Source: Bacteroides zhangwenhongii (GTDB lineage Bacteria > Bacteroidota > Bacteroidia > Bacteroidales > Bacteroidaceae). Taken from it: a stretch of DNA of 64,000 nt. The translations under genes were made by a program, and so were the position numbers. Below, one piece after another: positions 36,603-45,647 of this stretch. The DNA lies in assembly GCF_009193325.2 (NCBI RefSeq), contig NZ_CP059856.1, positions 2,790,001 through 2,854,000 of the forward strand, given 5' to 3'. The notes under the pieces are model-generated. The model ran no database searches, was not told where the DNA came from, and worked only from the letters and a program-made list of their open reading frames with translations. The stretch's first letter is position 1, and each line of letters opens with the position of its first letter.

Positions 36603-36615
36603 AACAAAAAATACA
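36603..36615 (-). promoter_or_regulatory. Candidate operator of the pectin locus (susC promoter copy)
   Basis: The plus strand reads AACAAAAAATACA, 44 bp upstream of the -7 element at 36659. The identical 13-mer, in the same orientation relative to transcription and at exactly the same 44-bp distance, precedes the GH105-CE8 promoter (56162-56174). A binding site for the locus regulator is inferred. Confidence 0.5.
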
Positions 36616-36658
36616 AGGTGAAAAACAATTATTGCACATATCTATGTTTACATTCATA

Positions 36659-36666
36659 TACTTTTG
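36659..36666 (+). promoter_or_regulatory. -7 promoter element of the pectin SusCD operon
   Basis: TACTTTTG matches TAnnTTTG, 64 nt upstream of the first in-frame ATG at 36731. Confidence 0.6.
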
Positions 36667-36730
36667 TAGCGATGAATTAACTAAAAAACAGTTGACATAG
36701 ATTTAAACAAATAACCATTAATTAATAAAT

Positions 36731-39700
36731 ATGCGAAGAATGTCTAACAAAGTGAAAAACATGCGCTCCTTATTGCTAATACTATTTTCAGCAATATCGC
36801 TCAGCGTATCTGCGCAAACGATTACCGTAAAAGGTAATGTGAAAGACACAAACGGAGAACCAATTATCGGAGCATCCGTTGTAGAAAAAGGTAATACGAC
36901 CAACGGTACGATTACAGATTTGGATGGTAACTTTTCGATTAAAGTGGATGGTAAAAAGACACTAGTGATTTCATACATAGGTATGAAAACACAAGAAATC
37001 GCCCTTCAAGGCAGAAAATCCATCAATGTAACAATGAAAGATGACTCACAAGCTTTGGATGAAGTTGTAGTTATCGGTTATGGAACGGTAAATAAAAGAG
37101 ACTTAACAGGGTCCGTAGCTTCTGTCAACTCCAAAGATTTAACTGTAGTTCCTGTATCAAGCGCAACCGAAGCCCTTACAGGAAAGCTTGCCGGTGTTAA
37201 TATTACGACTACAGAAGGTTCTCCCGATGCAGACATAAAAATCCGGGTACGTGGAGGTGGTTCTCTATCACAGGACAATTCACCTCTTTATATAGTCGAT
37301 GGATTTCCGGTTTCAAGTATAAGCGATATTGCACCATCAGAGATCCAAAGTATTGATGTATTAAAAGATGCATCCTCTACGGCTATTTATGGTGCACGTG
37401 GTGCAAATGGTGTAATTATTGTCACAACTAAAAGCGGCAAAGAAGGTAAAACACAGGTGGACTTCAATGCATCTTTTGGTATAAAAAAGGTTGCAAAATT
37501 AACCAAAGTATTAAGTCCTTATGATTACGTTGCTTACCAGACAGAATTCAACACATCGGATGATTTTGGTAATTATTCGGATATGGATCTCTGGAAATCC
37601 GCAGAAGGAACAGATTATCAAGACGAGATGTTCGGACGTACAGGTAACCAGCAACAATACAATATAAACGTAAGTGGTGGCAGCAAACAGATTAAATATA
37701 GCGTCAGTTATGCTCATAATGAAGAAAAAAGTATCATGCTCGGTTCCGGATTCAATAAAGATAATGTAAATGCCAAAATCAATGCAGAATTGAATAAATG
37801 GATGACTTTAGACTTCAACGCCCGTCTGACTTATTCTTCAATCAACGGTCTGAGTGGTGGTGCAGACACAAATGATACCAATGCTGCCAACTCAACAGTA
37901 GCCAATGCTATCACATACAAGCCTGTCGATCCGCTGAGCAGTGAATTAGAAGATGAAGAAAATAATTCTTCCGGCGCTACCCCATTGGAACGTTTGGTAG
38001 CAACAGATAAAGTCCGCTCCACTTTCAACCAAAACTACAATATCGGATTAAATTGGAAGCCTTTTAAAAATTTCACTTTCCGTTCTGAATTCGGTTACGG
38101 ATGGAAATACGACGATACCGAACAATATTGGAGTACAGATGCCGTATCCAACTCTAAATATGGTTATAACGGACGCCCACAGGCTTATTTATTAAGAGAA
38201 ACAACCAAAAATTGGCGTAATGCCAACACACTGACTTATGAAAACAAAAAACTGTTTAACGGTCGTGACAGATTAAATATTCTCATTGGTCATGAAGTAA
38301 GCAGCAGCCAAAAAAAATCTATCGAAAATGTATCCGTTGCTTTTCCTACTTCAATGGGATTCGACGATATGAGAGCCAATATGGGAGCCGGAACAGCACT
38401 AGCCAACCAATCTACTATTGGCGCCAAAGAAAATATGCTATCTTTCTTCGGACGTGTCAACTACACTATGATGGACAAATATTTGTTAACTGTTACAATG
38501 CGTAGTGATGGTTCCAGCAAATTCGGAAAAGGTAACCAATGGGGCATATTCCCTTCCGCAGCATTCGCATGGCGAGTTTCTGACGAAGCTTTCATGAACA
38601 ACACAAAAGAATGGTTGTCTTCTCTGAAATTACGTCTAAGCTTTGGTTCTGCCGGTAATAACCGTATCAAATCCGGCTTACTGGCTACTACATTCTCCTT
38701 ATCTGACAATACAGCACGTGCACCATTTTTCAATGAAACAATTGCTACCATGCTGGAACGCGGTACTAACCTATATAACCCCGACTTAAAATGGGAAACA
38801 ACCCTGACGCGTAACTTCGGTATCGATTATGGATTTTGGAACAACCGTATTTCAGGTACTATCGACCTCTATTGGAATACAACCAAAGATTTGCTTATGC
38901 AAACGGAAATACCGTCTAGCACAGGTTACAAATATCAATACCAGAACTTCGGTAAAACATCTAATAAAGGTGTCGAATTCACTATTAACACAGTATTGAT
39001 CGACACAAAAAAATTCGGTCTGAATTTTAATTTGAATCTAGCATATAATCGCAGTCATATTGATGAGTTAAATACAGACAGCCCATGGCAAGACTACAAA
39101 TGGGTAGGCAGCAATATTTCCCAATATGAAAACTTCCGGGTAGAAGAAGGAGGACGTTTAGGTGAGATTTGGGGATATAGAGCCAATGGTTTCTACACCG
39201 TATATGACCCCAAAACAAATCCAAGCGGAGAATTGGTGTGGCAAAGCGGTGGGTGGACCACACGTGAAGGACTCAAAGACAACAGTGCTACCGTCACAGG
39301 AGGTGCCTATTATCCGGGAGGACTCAAATTAAAATGTGATGAGAATGGTGATCCTATCAAAGAGCGTTTGGGCAATACAATTGCTCCTGTCACCGGTGGT
39401 TTTGGTTTGAACGGTCATGTCGGCAACTTTGATTTCAATTTATTCTTCAATTACTCAGTGGGTAACGTTATCGTCAACGGAACAAAATTGCTTTCCTCTT
39501 TCCGTACAGGCTCAAAGAACGGCTATAACCTGAATAATGATTTCGCATTAGTCAATCGTTATACATGGATCGACCCTGCCACAGGTCTGAATCTGTCTTC
39601 TGAAACCACTGCGGTCAAAGAAGCTTATGGTGATATGATGACCGCAGGTTTACGATTGAATGAGTTAAACCGGAATGCCCAAATCTACCATCCGGGATCA

Positions 39701-39988
39701 GTTACTACGATTCGCTTATATGATTACGCTGTAGAAGATGCCTCGTTCTTACGTGTCAACAACATAACAATCGGCTATACCCTTCCTAAATCCTGGGTAA
39801 AGAAAGTGTTCTTAGAAAACGTAAGAGTTTACTTGACAGGATATAACCTGTACTGCTGGACCAACTATAGCGGTTCCGACCCGGAAGTCGATACAATGAG
39901 TAAGAAGAATGCCATGAATCCAGGTATTGATTATGCCGCATATCCTAAAAGCCGTACATTCGTAGGTGGTATTAACGTAACTTTCTAA
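36731..39988 (+). CDS. SusC-like TonB-dependent outer-membrane transporter (pectin locus)
   Basis: This 1085-residue SusC/RagA-family importer has a carboxypeptidase-regulatory-like domain after the signal peptide (KGNVKDTNGEPIIGASVV, residues about 35-110). The plug shows LDEVVVIGYGTVNKRDLTGS, IRVRGGGSLSQDNSPLYIVD, IQSIDVLKDASSTAIYG and NGVIIVTTKSGKEG. The barrel ends in RTFVGGINVTF. Three Met codons (36731, 36740, 36761) are possible; starting at the third gives a compact signal peptide MRSLLLILFSAISLSVSAQ. It heads the operon SusC, SusD, DUF5123-type protein, pectate lyase. It probably imports oligogalacturonides made by surface lyases. Confidence 0.96.
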   Translation: MRRMSNKVKNMRSLLLILFSAISLSVSAQTITVKGNVKDTNGEPIIGASVVEKGNTTNGTITDLDGNFSIKVDGKKTLVISYIGMKTQEIALQGRKSINVTMKDDSQALDEVVVIGYGTVNKRDLTGSVASVNSKDLTVVPVSSATEALTGKLAGVNITTTEGSPDADIKIRVRGGGSLSQDNSPLYIVDGFPVSSISDIAPSEIQSIDVLKDASSTAIYGARGANGVIIVTTKSGKEGKTQVDFNASFGIKKVAKLTKVLSPYDYVAYQTEFNTSDDFGNYSDMDLWKSAEGTDYQDEMFGRTGNQQQYNINVSGGSKQIKYSVSYAHNEEKSIMLGSGFNKDNVNAKINAELNKWMTLDFNARLTYSSINGLSGGADTNDTNAANSTVANAITYKPVDPLSSELEDEENNSSGATPLERLVATDKVRSTFNQNYNIGLNWKPFKNFTFRSEFGYGWKYDDTEQYWSTDAVSNSKYGYNGRPQAYLLRETTKNWRNANTLTYENKKLFNGRDRLNILIGHEVSSSQKKSIENVSVAFPTSMGFDDMRANMGAGTALANQSTIGAKENMLSFFGRVNYTMMDKYLLTVTMRSDGSSKFGKGNQWGIFPSAAFAWRVSDEAFMNNTKEWLSSLKLRLSFGSAGNNRIKSGLLATTFSLSDNTARAPFFNETIATMLERGTNLYNPDLKWETTLTRNFGIDYGFWNNRISGTIDLYWNTTKDLLMQTEIPSSTGYKYQYQNFGKTSNKGVEFTINTVLIDTKKFGLNFNLNLAYNRSHIDELNTDSPWQDYKWVGSNISQYENFRVEEGGRLGEIWGYRANGFYTVYDPKTNPSGELVWQSGGWTTREGLKDNSATVTGGAYYPGGLKLKCDENGDPIKERLGNTIAPVTGGFGLNGHVGNFDFNLFFNYSVGNVIVNGTKLLSSFRTGSKNGYNLNNDFALVNRYTWIDPATGLNLSSETTAVKEAYGDMMTAGLRLNELNRNAQIYHPGSVTTIRLYDYAVEDASFLRVNNITIGYTLPKSWVKKVFLENVRVYLTGYNLYCWTNYSGSDPEVDTMSKKNAMNPGIDYAAYPKSRTFVGGINVTF

Positions 39989-40005
39989 TAAAAACGCTTG
40001 AACTT

Positions 40006-41952
40006 ATGAAATTTATATATAGAACTTTATTTCTGACTATCGGTTTAATTTCATCAACCGCATGCTCCGATTTTTTAGATCAGGACTCTCCTTCTGAGAT
40101 GAGCGATAAAGTAGTATTCGACAATGAATATTACACACAATTAGCTTTAAACAAAGTGTATGGAGGTCTGACACAAGACAAGACATACTCTCAATTTATG
40201 CCTATTGTTGCCGGATTGAATACAGATTGTGAACTTATTGACGGTCTAGGCAGCAATGCTACAAACTCAGGTCACCAAAGGGGGTGTATGAATTATAACG
40301 CCGCACCTGGTTGGGGAGATTTAGCTACAATATGGGATGCAATGTATGGTGTTATAGAAGATGCAAACTTGGTTGTTGCCGGTATAGATAACAGTTCCTT
40401 GTTGGCAGAAGGAAATGAATACAGAGAAAACATGTTACGCTATAAGGCTGAAGCTAAAACTCTCAGAGCAATGCTTTATCTAGATCTGATACGTTTATTT
40501 GGTGATGTTCCATTCAAAGTGGAAACCTCACAATCCGACTTAAGCAACGCTTATCTGGAGAAAACAGACCGTGATGAGATCATGGATAACCTGATCAACG
40601 ATTTGGAAGAATCGATACCTAACCTTCCATGGGCCGGCTCTGAACAGACAACAGAGCATATCACACGCGGCTACGCCCATGCTTTACTCGCCAATATAGC
40701 TCTTACACGTGCCGGTTGGTTCATACGCGAAACAGCTAAAGAGGGATATAAGACAGCCGAAGAAAACTCTGATGAAAATTATCCTACCCAACGTTGTGAC
40801 GAAGAAACTCGTGTAAAAATGTACGAATTGGCAGAGAAACATTTATCTACCATTATCAATAGTAATAAGCATGCGTTAACAGCCACTCCGGCCGAGTATT
40901 GGCTAGCAATGAATATCGGAGAGTTACAAACCAATACCCCCGAAAACCTGTTCGAGATACCGATGGGAATAAACAAAAGCGGTGAATTAGGTTACACTGT
41001 AGGATTCCGTGTCAGCGGTCCTACTCCCGATTATGGAAAGAAAGGTAATTCTACCGGTACATTAAAACTCACAGCCCCTTTCTTTTATTCATTTGATCCA
41101 CAGGATACCCGTCGTGATCTGACTTGTGCCAATACACAGTTACAAACAAAGAACGGATATGCAGAAGAATTATTAGGAAACAAACCTTTCGAAATATACT
41201 GTGGCAAATGGGACTATCGTAAGATGGCAGGAAATGCTACATGGCTGGCAGCAGTACTGGCTGGTGATGAGAAGGCTAAAATATGTTCAGGCATCAACGT
41301 AGTAAAGATGCGTTACCCACAAGTGCTCCTGATGTATGCTGAAGTAGTTTCGGACCTACATACCCAAAATAGTTACGGAACTGATTTATCAGGTAAAGCA
41401 TGCACTATATCAGCTTATGACGCTTTATTGCAAGTACATCAAAGAGCTTTCACCAACCAAGCTCAGGCTAAACAACAATTGGATCAATTAATAGCTGATA
41501 AGGGATTCTTTGAAGCCATTGTACAAGAAAATGCTTGGGAACTAGCCGGAGAAGGAGTACGCAAATTCGAATTAATCCGTTGGAATCTGCTTAGCAAAAA
41601 AATAGATGAATTCAAAAAAGAATACTTAGCTAAAGTAGGAACAGCTGCCGAAGGCGGGTGGCCTGAAAAGGTTTATTTCAATTATAAGAAAAACAGTACG
41701 AAGCAATATAAGGAAATCGATATGACCTCCATCACATGGGATCGTACACTCAGTAAAGATGAGCAAAAAGCATATGAAGGTAATAAAGATGCTTTCGGTA
41801 AAGTGAATACCACTCAAACAGAGACTAATTTAAAATCTATCTCCAGTGGTCTGAACACACCTGTATGTAACCGTTATTTATTACCCATTGCTTCCACTAC
41901 AATTTCCACCTCCAATGGTAAGCTGCACAACTCTTATGGTTATTCTAATTAA
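40006..41952 (+). CDS. SusD-like glycan-binding lipoprotein (pectin locus)
   Basis: This 648-residue RagB/SusD-family protein has lipobox TACS and the early FLDQDSPSEMSDKVVF region typical of the family. The TPR-region signature RYKAEAKTLRAMLYLDLIRL with FGDVPF follows. The late motif ENAWELAGEGVRKFELIRWN is followed by a C-terminus RYLLPIASTTISTSNGKLHNSYGYSN, which replaces the usual NPGW ending. It starts 17 bp after the SusC stop and forms its pair, binding homogalacturonan fragments by inference. Confidence 0.95.
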   Translation: MKFIYRTLFLTIGLISSTACSDFLDQDSPSEMSDKVVFDNEYYTQLALNKVYGGLTQDKTYSQFMPIVAGLNTDCELIDGLGSNATNSGHQRGCMNYNAAPGWGDLATIWDAMYGVIEDANLVVAGIDNSSLLAEGNEYRENMLRYKAEAKTLRAMLYLDLIRLFGDVPFKVETSQSDLSNAYLEKTDRDEIMDNLINDLEESIPNLPWAGSEQTTEHITRGYAHALLANIALTRAGWFIRETAKEGYKTAEENSDENYPTQRCDEETRVKMYELAEKHLSTIINSNKHALTATPAEYWLAMNIGELQTNTPENLFEIPMGINKSGELGYTVGFRVSGPTPDYGKKGNSTGTLKLTAPFFYSFDPQDTRRDLTCANTQLQTKNGYAEELLGNKPFEIYCGKWDYRKMAGNATWLAAVLAGDEKAKICSGINVVKMRYPQVLLMYAEVVSDLHTQNSYGTDLSGKACTISAYDALLQVHQRAFTNQAQAKQQLDQLIADKGFFEAIVQENAWELAGEGVRKFELIRWNLLSKKIDEFKKEYLAKVGTAAEGGWPEKVYFNYKKNSTKQYKEIDMTSITWDRTLSKDEQKAYEGNKDAFGKVNTTQTETNLKSISSGLNTPVCNRYLLPIASTTISTSNGKLHNSYGYSN

Positions 41953-41973
41953 ACATGAAAAAGGAAAGAAATT

Positions 41974-43833
41974 ATGAAGAACTTTAAATATATAATTACC
42001 TTAGGGACTTTCTTGTCCTTCTCAATTTTAGGCATTACCTCCTGCGTGGACGGTAATGATTGGGACACCGTCACAGCCAATCGTCTGTTTGGTCCTAAAG
42101 ATAAAAATTTCAGCATAACTCCGGATGAGAATATTGCTCAGTTTGAAGTAACCTGGAAGGGTGTAAAAGACGCAAAATCTTATATTTTGGAAATCAGCAT
42201 TTCTCCTTTATCGGATGACATAGAAATGGGAACAGCAGAAGGTAGTCTGGTATTTGGAAATGGAAATGACAAAATCACATCCAGCCCTTACATTATCAAA
42301 GAATTACTTCCGGAAACTAGTTATTATGCTCGTATTAAAGCAATAGGTCAAGGTATAGAGTCTAATTGGGTATATGCTGAAAAGACATATAAAACGGTCA
42401 AAGAACAATTGTTGTATGAACCCTCTGAAGAAAATGGTGACATTACAAAAAATTCGATTCATATCTCCTGGATGGAAGGATGCAAGGTTACGGCATTACG
42501 CATCTATACAACAGATAAGTTATATGATGAAACGATCCAATTAGATGCTACTGCACAAAAAGCGGCTGCTTATACTTTCACCGATTTAACGAGTCTGACA
42601 GATTATACCATTGAATTATTGAACGGTGAAATCAAAAGAGGAACAATAAAAGTAACTACCGCCATGGGAGATATGATAGAAGTAGCGGTAAGTAAGATAA
42701 CTTCTAATTCCGCAAAATTCACATGGGATGAAGCAGCAGATTCATATACTATTATTCCCGGTAGTGAACCAACTAAAGATGGTGCTATTCCTTTCACAGA
42801 AGGACTATCGACCACTTTTACCGCGAATAATTTGAAAGGAAGTACCCTCTACACCTTCTCTATTATTAAAAATAGAACTGTTATCGGATACGTAAACTTC
42901 ACAACAGAAGAAGAACCTTATAATTACCCGGAAAATGCCATTATAATCAATGATGCACAAAAATTTATCTCCCAACTCACAGAAGCTAGTGGAGAAGTTG
43001 CTTTGGAACTGCCTACTGGAACATCCATTGATGTCTCAGATAAAGGTAAAATTTCCAAAAACATAACCTCACTCACTGTTTTCAGTAGAGATGCCAATAA
43101 TCCCGGAAAATTGATTTCTAAAGGCCTTAGTATAGAAGCAGGTACTGTGTTATCAAAATTAGAATTTTATAATATAGAATGTACTGAAAGTAGCCCTAAA
43201 ACCGGTTATATTTTAAATGCTGGAGAAAAATGTACGATACAAAACATTACGTTGGAAAAGTGTAATATCCATGATGTACGTGGTGTGATACGTTTTCAAA
43301 AACTAGGAGAAGATGCAGGACTTGCCTCCACAGTGGACAATATCAATATAAGAAATTGTATTATACAAAACGTCAATGATTATAGTGTAATAAATACCTA
43401 TGATAAAGATGCACCCACTAGCCTGTATCACACCCTTACCTTAGGACAAATTAAAATTGAAAAAACAACCGTCAATACTGTCAACAGTTCCTTTATACGT
43501 ATTATGGTCACACCAAATATTGTTATTAACCAATGTACTTTCCATGGACTTGCAGATAAAACAGTTATTGATTCTAATAAAATAAAAGAAGGCACTATCA
43601 CCATCAGTAATACAATTGTAGGAAAAACAGATGCAACCAAAGGCTATGAGGGTCCGACACTGACATCCAATGATACATACACTACCAGCGATTGTAAATT
43701 CGGCTCCAAAAACACATGGGGAACCTCCATACCTATTAGTTCTACAGACCTCTTTGTCAATGCGGCAGAAGGAGATTTCACTATCCAGTCTTCAGAATAT
43801 AAAGCTTATGGAGATCCACGCTGGAATAAATAA
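41974..43833 (+). CDS. Fn3/DUF4957/DUF5123-type surface lipoprotein, pectate-lyase associated
   Basis: This 619-residue predicted lipoprotein has a signal peptide with TSC at the lipobox position. The N-terminal half carries two or three Fn3-like units (VTWKGVKDAKSYILEIS, ISWMEGCKVTALRIYT, KFTWDEAADSYTI). From about residue 325 a beta-helix-like region begins (repeated asparagine-rich turns with IQNITLEKCNIHDV and INIRNCIIQNVND). It resembles the DUF4957 plus DUF5123 arrangement found beside pectate lyases in Bacteroides. No lyase catalytic residues are recognised. It lies third in the operon, so a surface glycan-binding role similar to SusE/SusF is likely but unproven. Confidence 0.8.
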   Translation: MKNFKYIITLGTFLSFSILGITSCVDGNDWDTVTANRLFGPKDKNFSITPDENIAQFEVTWKGVKDAKSYILEISISPLSDDIEMGTAEGSLVFGNGNDKITSSPYIIKELLPETSYYARIKAIGQGIESNWVYAEKTYKTVKEQLLYEPSEENGDITKNSIHISWMEGCKVTALRIYTTDKLYDETIQLDATAQKAAAYTFTDLTSLTDYTIELLNGEIKRGTIKVTTAMGDMIEVAVSKITSNSAKFTWDEAADSYTIIPGSEPTKDGAIPFTEGLSTTFTANNLKGSTLYTFSIIKNRTVIGYVNFTTEEEPYNYPENAIIINDAQKFISQLTEASGEVALELPTGTSIDVSDKGKISKNITSLTVFSRDANNPGKLISKGLSIEAGTVLSKLEFYNIECTESSPKTGYILNAGEKCTIQNITLEKCNIHDVRGVIRFQKLGEDAGLASTVDNINIRNCIIQNVNDYSVINTYDKDAPTSLYHTLTLGQIKIEKTTVNTVNSSFIRIMVTPNIVINQCTFHGLADKTVIDSNKIKEGTITISNTIVGKTDATKGYEGPTLTSNDTYTTSDCKFGSKNTWGTSIPISSTDLFVNAAEGDFTIQSSEYKAYGDPRWNK

Positions 43834-43858
43834 AATAATATTATAACCAAAGATTATT

Positions 43859-45475
43859 ATGAAACATAGTTTATTTTTAGTTTACAGTTTGGCTATCGGG
43901 ATAACCACGACTGCAGCTTGTGCTGATATAGATCCTCAAATGACAAATGATACTCTCCCATTATTACCGGGAGAAGTAGAACAAGATCAGATTACACAAT
44001 TAGATTATGGAGAACTACTGGCATTTCCCGGCGCAGAAGGACACGGAAAGAATACAGTAGGAGGCCGTGATGGAAAAGTTTATCATGTGACAACTTTAGA
44101 GGACAACAATACAGAAGGTTCTTTTCGTTGGGCAGTTACTCAAAAGGAGAAAAGAACAATTGTATTCGATGTGGCAGGTACGATTTATTTGAGTTCCGAA
44201 TTAAAAACGACTAATGATTACTTGACAATTGCCGGACAAACTTCTCCGGGTGGTATTTGTATAGCAGGTTATCCGTTTACTATCAACTCTAATCAAGTAA
44301 TTATTCGCTTTTTACGTTTCCGTCCGGGAAATGTAAATATCGAGAGTGATGGTCTGGGAGGTTCAGACAAAGCAAATGTCATTGTAGACCACTGTTCTAC
44401 CAGCTGGTGTACCGACGAATGCCTCTCTGTCTATGGTATGGAAAACTCTACCGTACAATGGTGTCTGGCTGCGCAAGCATTACGTGTAACTCCCGGCAAA
44501 CAAACATCAGAAAGTGAAACGAAAACACATGGCTTCGGAGGTAACTGGGGTGGCCATTTTGCTTCTTACCATCACAATATGATTGCTCATTGTGAAAGTC
44601 GTGTACCCCGTCTCGGCCCGCGTCCTACCACTCTAGACTTAGGTGAAAAAGTAGATATACGCAATAACGTATTTTATAATTGGGCCGGTGAAGGCTGCTA
44701 TGGAGGTGAAGCTCAAAATGTAAACATCGTAAACAACTATTACAAACCGGGACCTGCTACCCGTCAAGCCTCAGAAAAAGTGCAATACCGTATTGCCAAG
44801 GTAGGTATATACAACCAAGCCTACGACAATGGAGCAGGATTCGAACCTTACAAACAGACTTGGGGCACTTTCTTTATTGAAGGCAATTACATGGATGGAA
44901 ATGAGAAAGTCACCACTGACAATTGGACAGATGGTGTATATGCACAACAAACATCCAGTCAGGAAAATGATTATCTGTGGAATGAGAAAGTTATGGAAGA
45001 TATCAAAAAAGATACTCCTGTCACCAAGTCCAATGGAGTCACTACCCATTCCGCGGAAGAAGCGTATCAAAAAGTGTTGGAGTATGTAGGGGCCTGCAAT
45101 TATCGTGATGCAGTAGACTTACTGATCATCAATGATGTCAAAGAAGGCAAAGCAACCCAGACTTCCGAAACCGGCAGCGATGGAAAACCGACCTATAATA
45201 AGCCCGGTTATATTAACGATCCCACTCAGTTCTGGGATGGCAACCCCTATCCGGAGCTGCCCAAAGACCTCAAAAGAGATATCACAGATTCGGATGGTGA
45301 CGGGATTCCCGATAATTGGGAAATTGCTCACGGATTAAACCCGGATTATGCATTAGACGGCAATATGCGTACTATCGATGTACACGGAAAATATTCTAAT
45401 CTTGAAATGTATATGAATAGCCTGGTTAAGGAAATTATGGATCAATGCCAAGAAGGCGGAACTGTAATAGAATAA
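43859..45475 (+). CDS. Family PL1 pectate lyase, lipoprotein
   Basis: This 538-residue calcium-dependent lyase cleaves alpha-1,4-galacturonan by beta-elimination. It has a lipobox-type signal (TAAC). The beta-helix core opens with FPGAEGHGKNTVGGRDGKVY and continues with LTIAGQTSPGGICI, VDHCSTSWCTDE and YHHNMIAHCESRVPRLGPRP, where the family catalytic Arg and calcium-site acids lie. The C-terminal DSDGDGIPDNWEIAHGLNP is a calcium-loop motif shared with the next lyase. It is the last gene of the SusCD operon, followed by a terminator. The lipid anchor places it on the surface, where it would make oligosaccharides for the SusCD complex. Confidence 0.93.
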   Translation: MKHSLFLVYSLAIGITTTAACADIDPQMTNDTLPLLPGEVEQDQITQLDYGELLAFPGAEGHGKNTVGGRDGKVYHVTTLEDNNTEGSFRWAVTQKEKRTIVFDVAGTIYLSSELKTTNDYLTIAGQTSPGGICIAGYPFTINSNQVIIRFLRFRPGNVNIESDGLGGSDKANVIVDHCSTSWCTDECLSVYGMENSTVQWCLAAQALRVTPGKQTSESETKTHGFGGNWGGHFASYHHNMIAHCESRVPRLGPRPTTLDLGEKVDIRNNVFYNWAGEGCYGGEAQNVNIVNNYYKPGPATRQASEKVQYRIAKVGIYNQAYDNGAGFEPYKQTWGTFFIEGNYMDGNEKVTTDNWTDGVYAQQTSSQENDYLWNEKVMEDIKKDTPVTKSNGVTTHSAEEAYQKVLEYVGACNYRDAVDLLIINDVKEGKATQTSETGSDGKPTYNKPGYINDPTQFWDGNPYPELPKDLKRDITDSDGDGIPDNWEIAHGLNPDYALDGNMRTIDVHGKYSNLEMYMNSLVKEIMDQCQEGGTVIE

Positions 45476-45486
45476 CAATTAAAGAG

Positions 45487-45543
45487 GGTGGAGGTATACA
45501 CTGTGAATGCCTACAATGCCAGCACTTCCTCCACCGTTTTTTT
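45487..45543 (+). terminator. Intrinsic terminator after the first pectate lyase
   Basis: GGTGGAGG (45487-45494) pairs with CCTCCACC (45528-45535), followed by a run of seven T. The loop is long (33 nt). It should end most SusCD operon transcripts before the second lyase. Confidence 0.7.
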
Positions 45544-45556
45544 GTTATGTGAAAGA

Positions 45557-45646
45557 TAACGTAACGTTCGTGATAAAATAGATACACGTATCATAAGTGA
45601 AGTAAAAGAAGGTAAATACACCTACAAACAACTAACATTACCATAA
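45557..45646 (+). pseudogene. Remnant of a third family PL1 pectate lyase C-terminus
   Basis: In the frame starting at 45569 the sequence translates as RDKIDTRIISEVKEGKYTY, then KQLTLP and a stop at 45644-45646. This is the conserved C-terminal segment of PL1 lyases: compare RRDAVDQRIVEETKKGKYTY in the next gene and YRDAVDLLIINDVKEGK in the previous one. In-frame stops just upstream and the absence of a start codon show it is a fragment. It lies 2 bp before the start codon of the second pectate lyase, so a lyase gene was probably lost here by deletion or recombination. Confidence 0.75.
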
Positions 45647-45647
45647 A

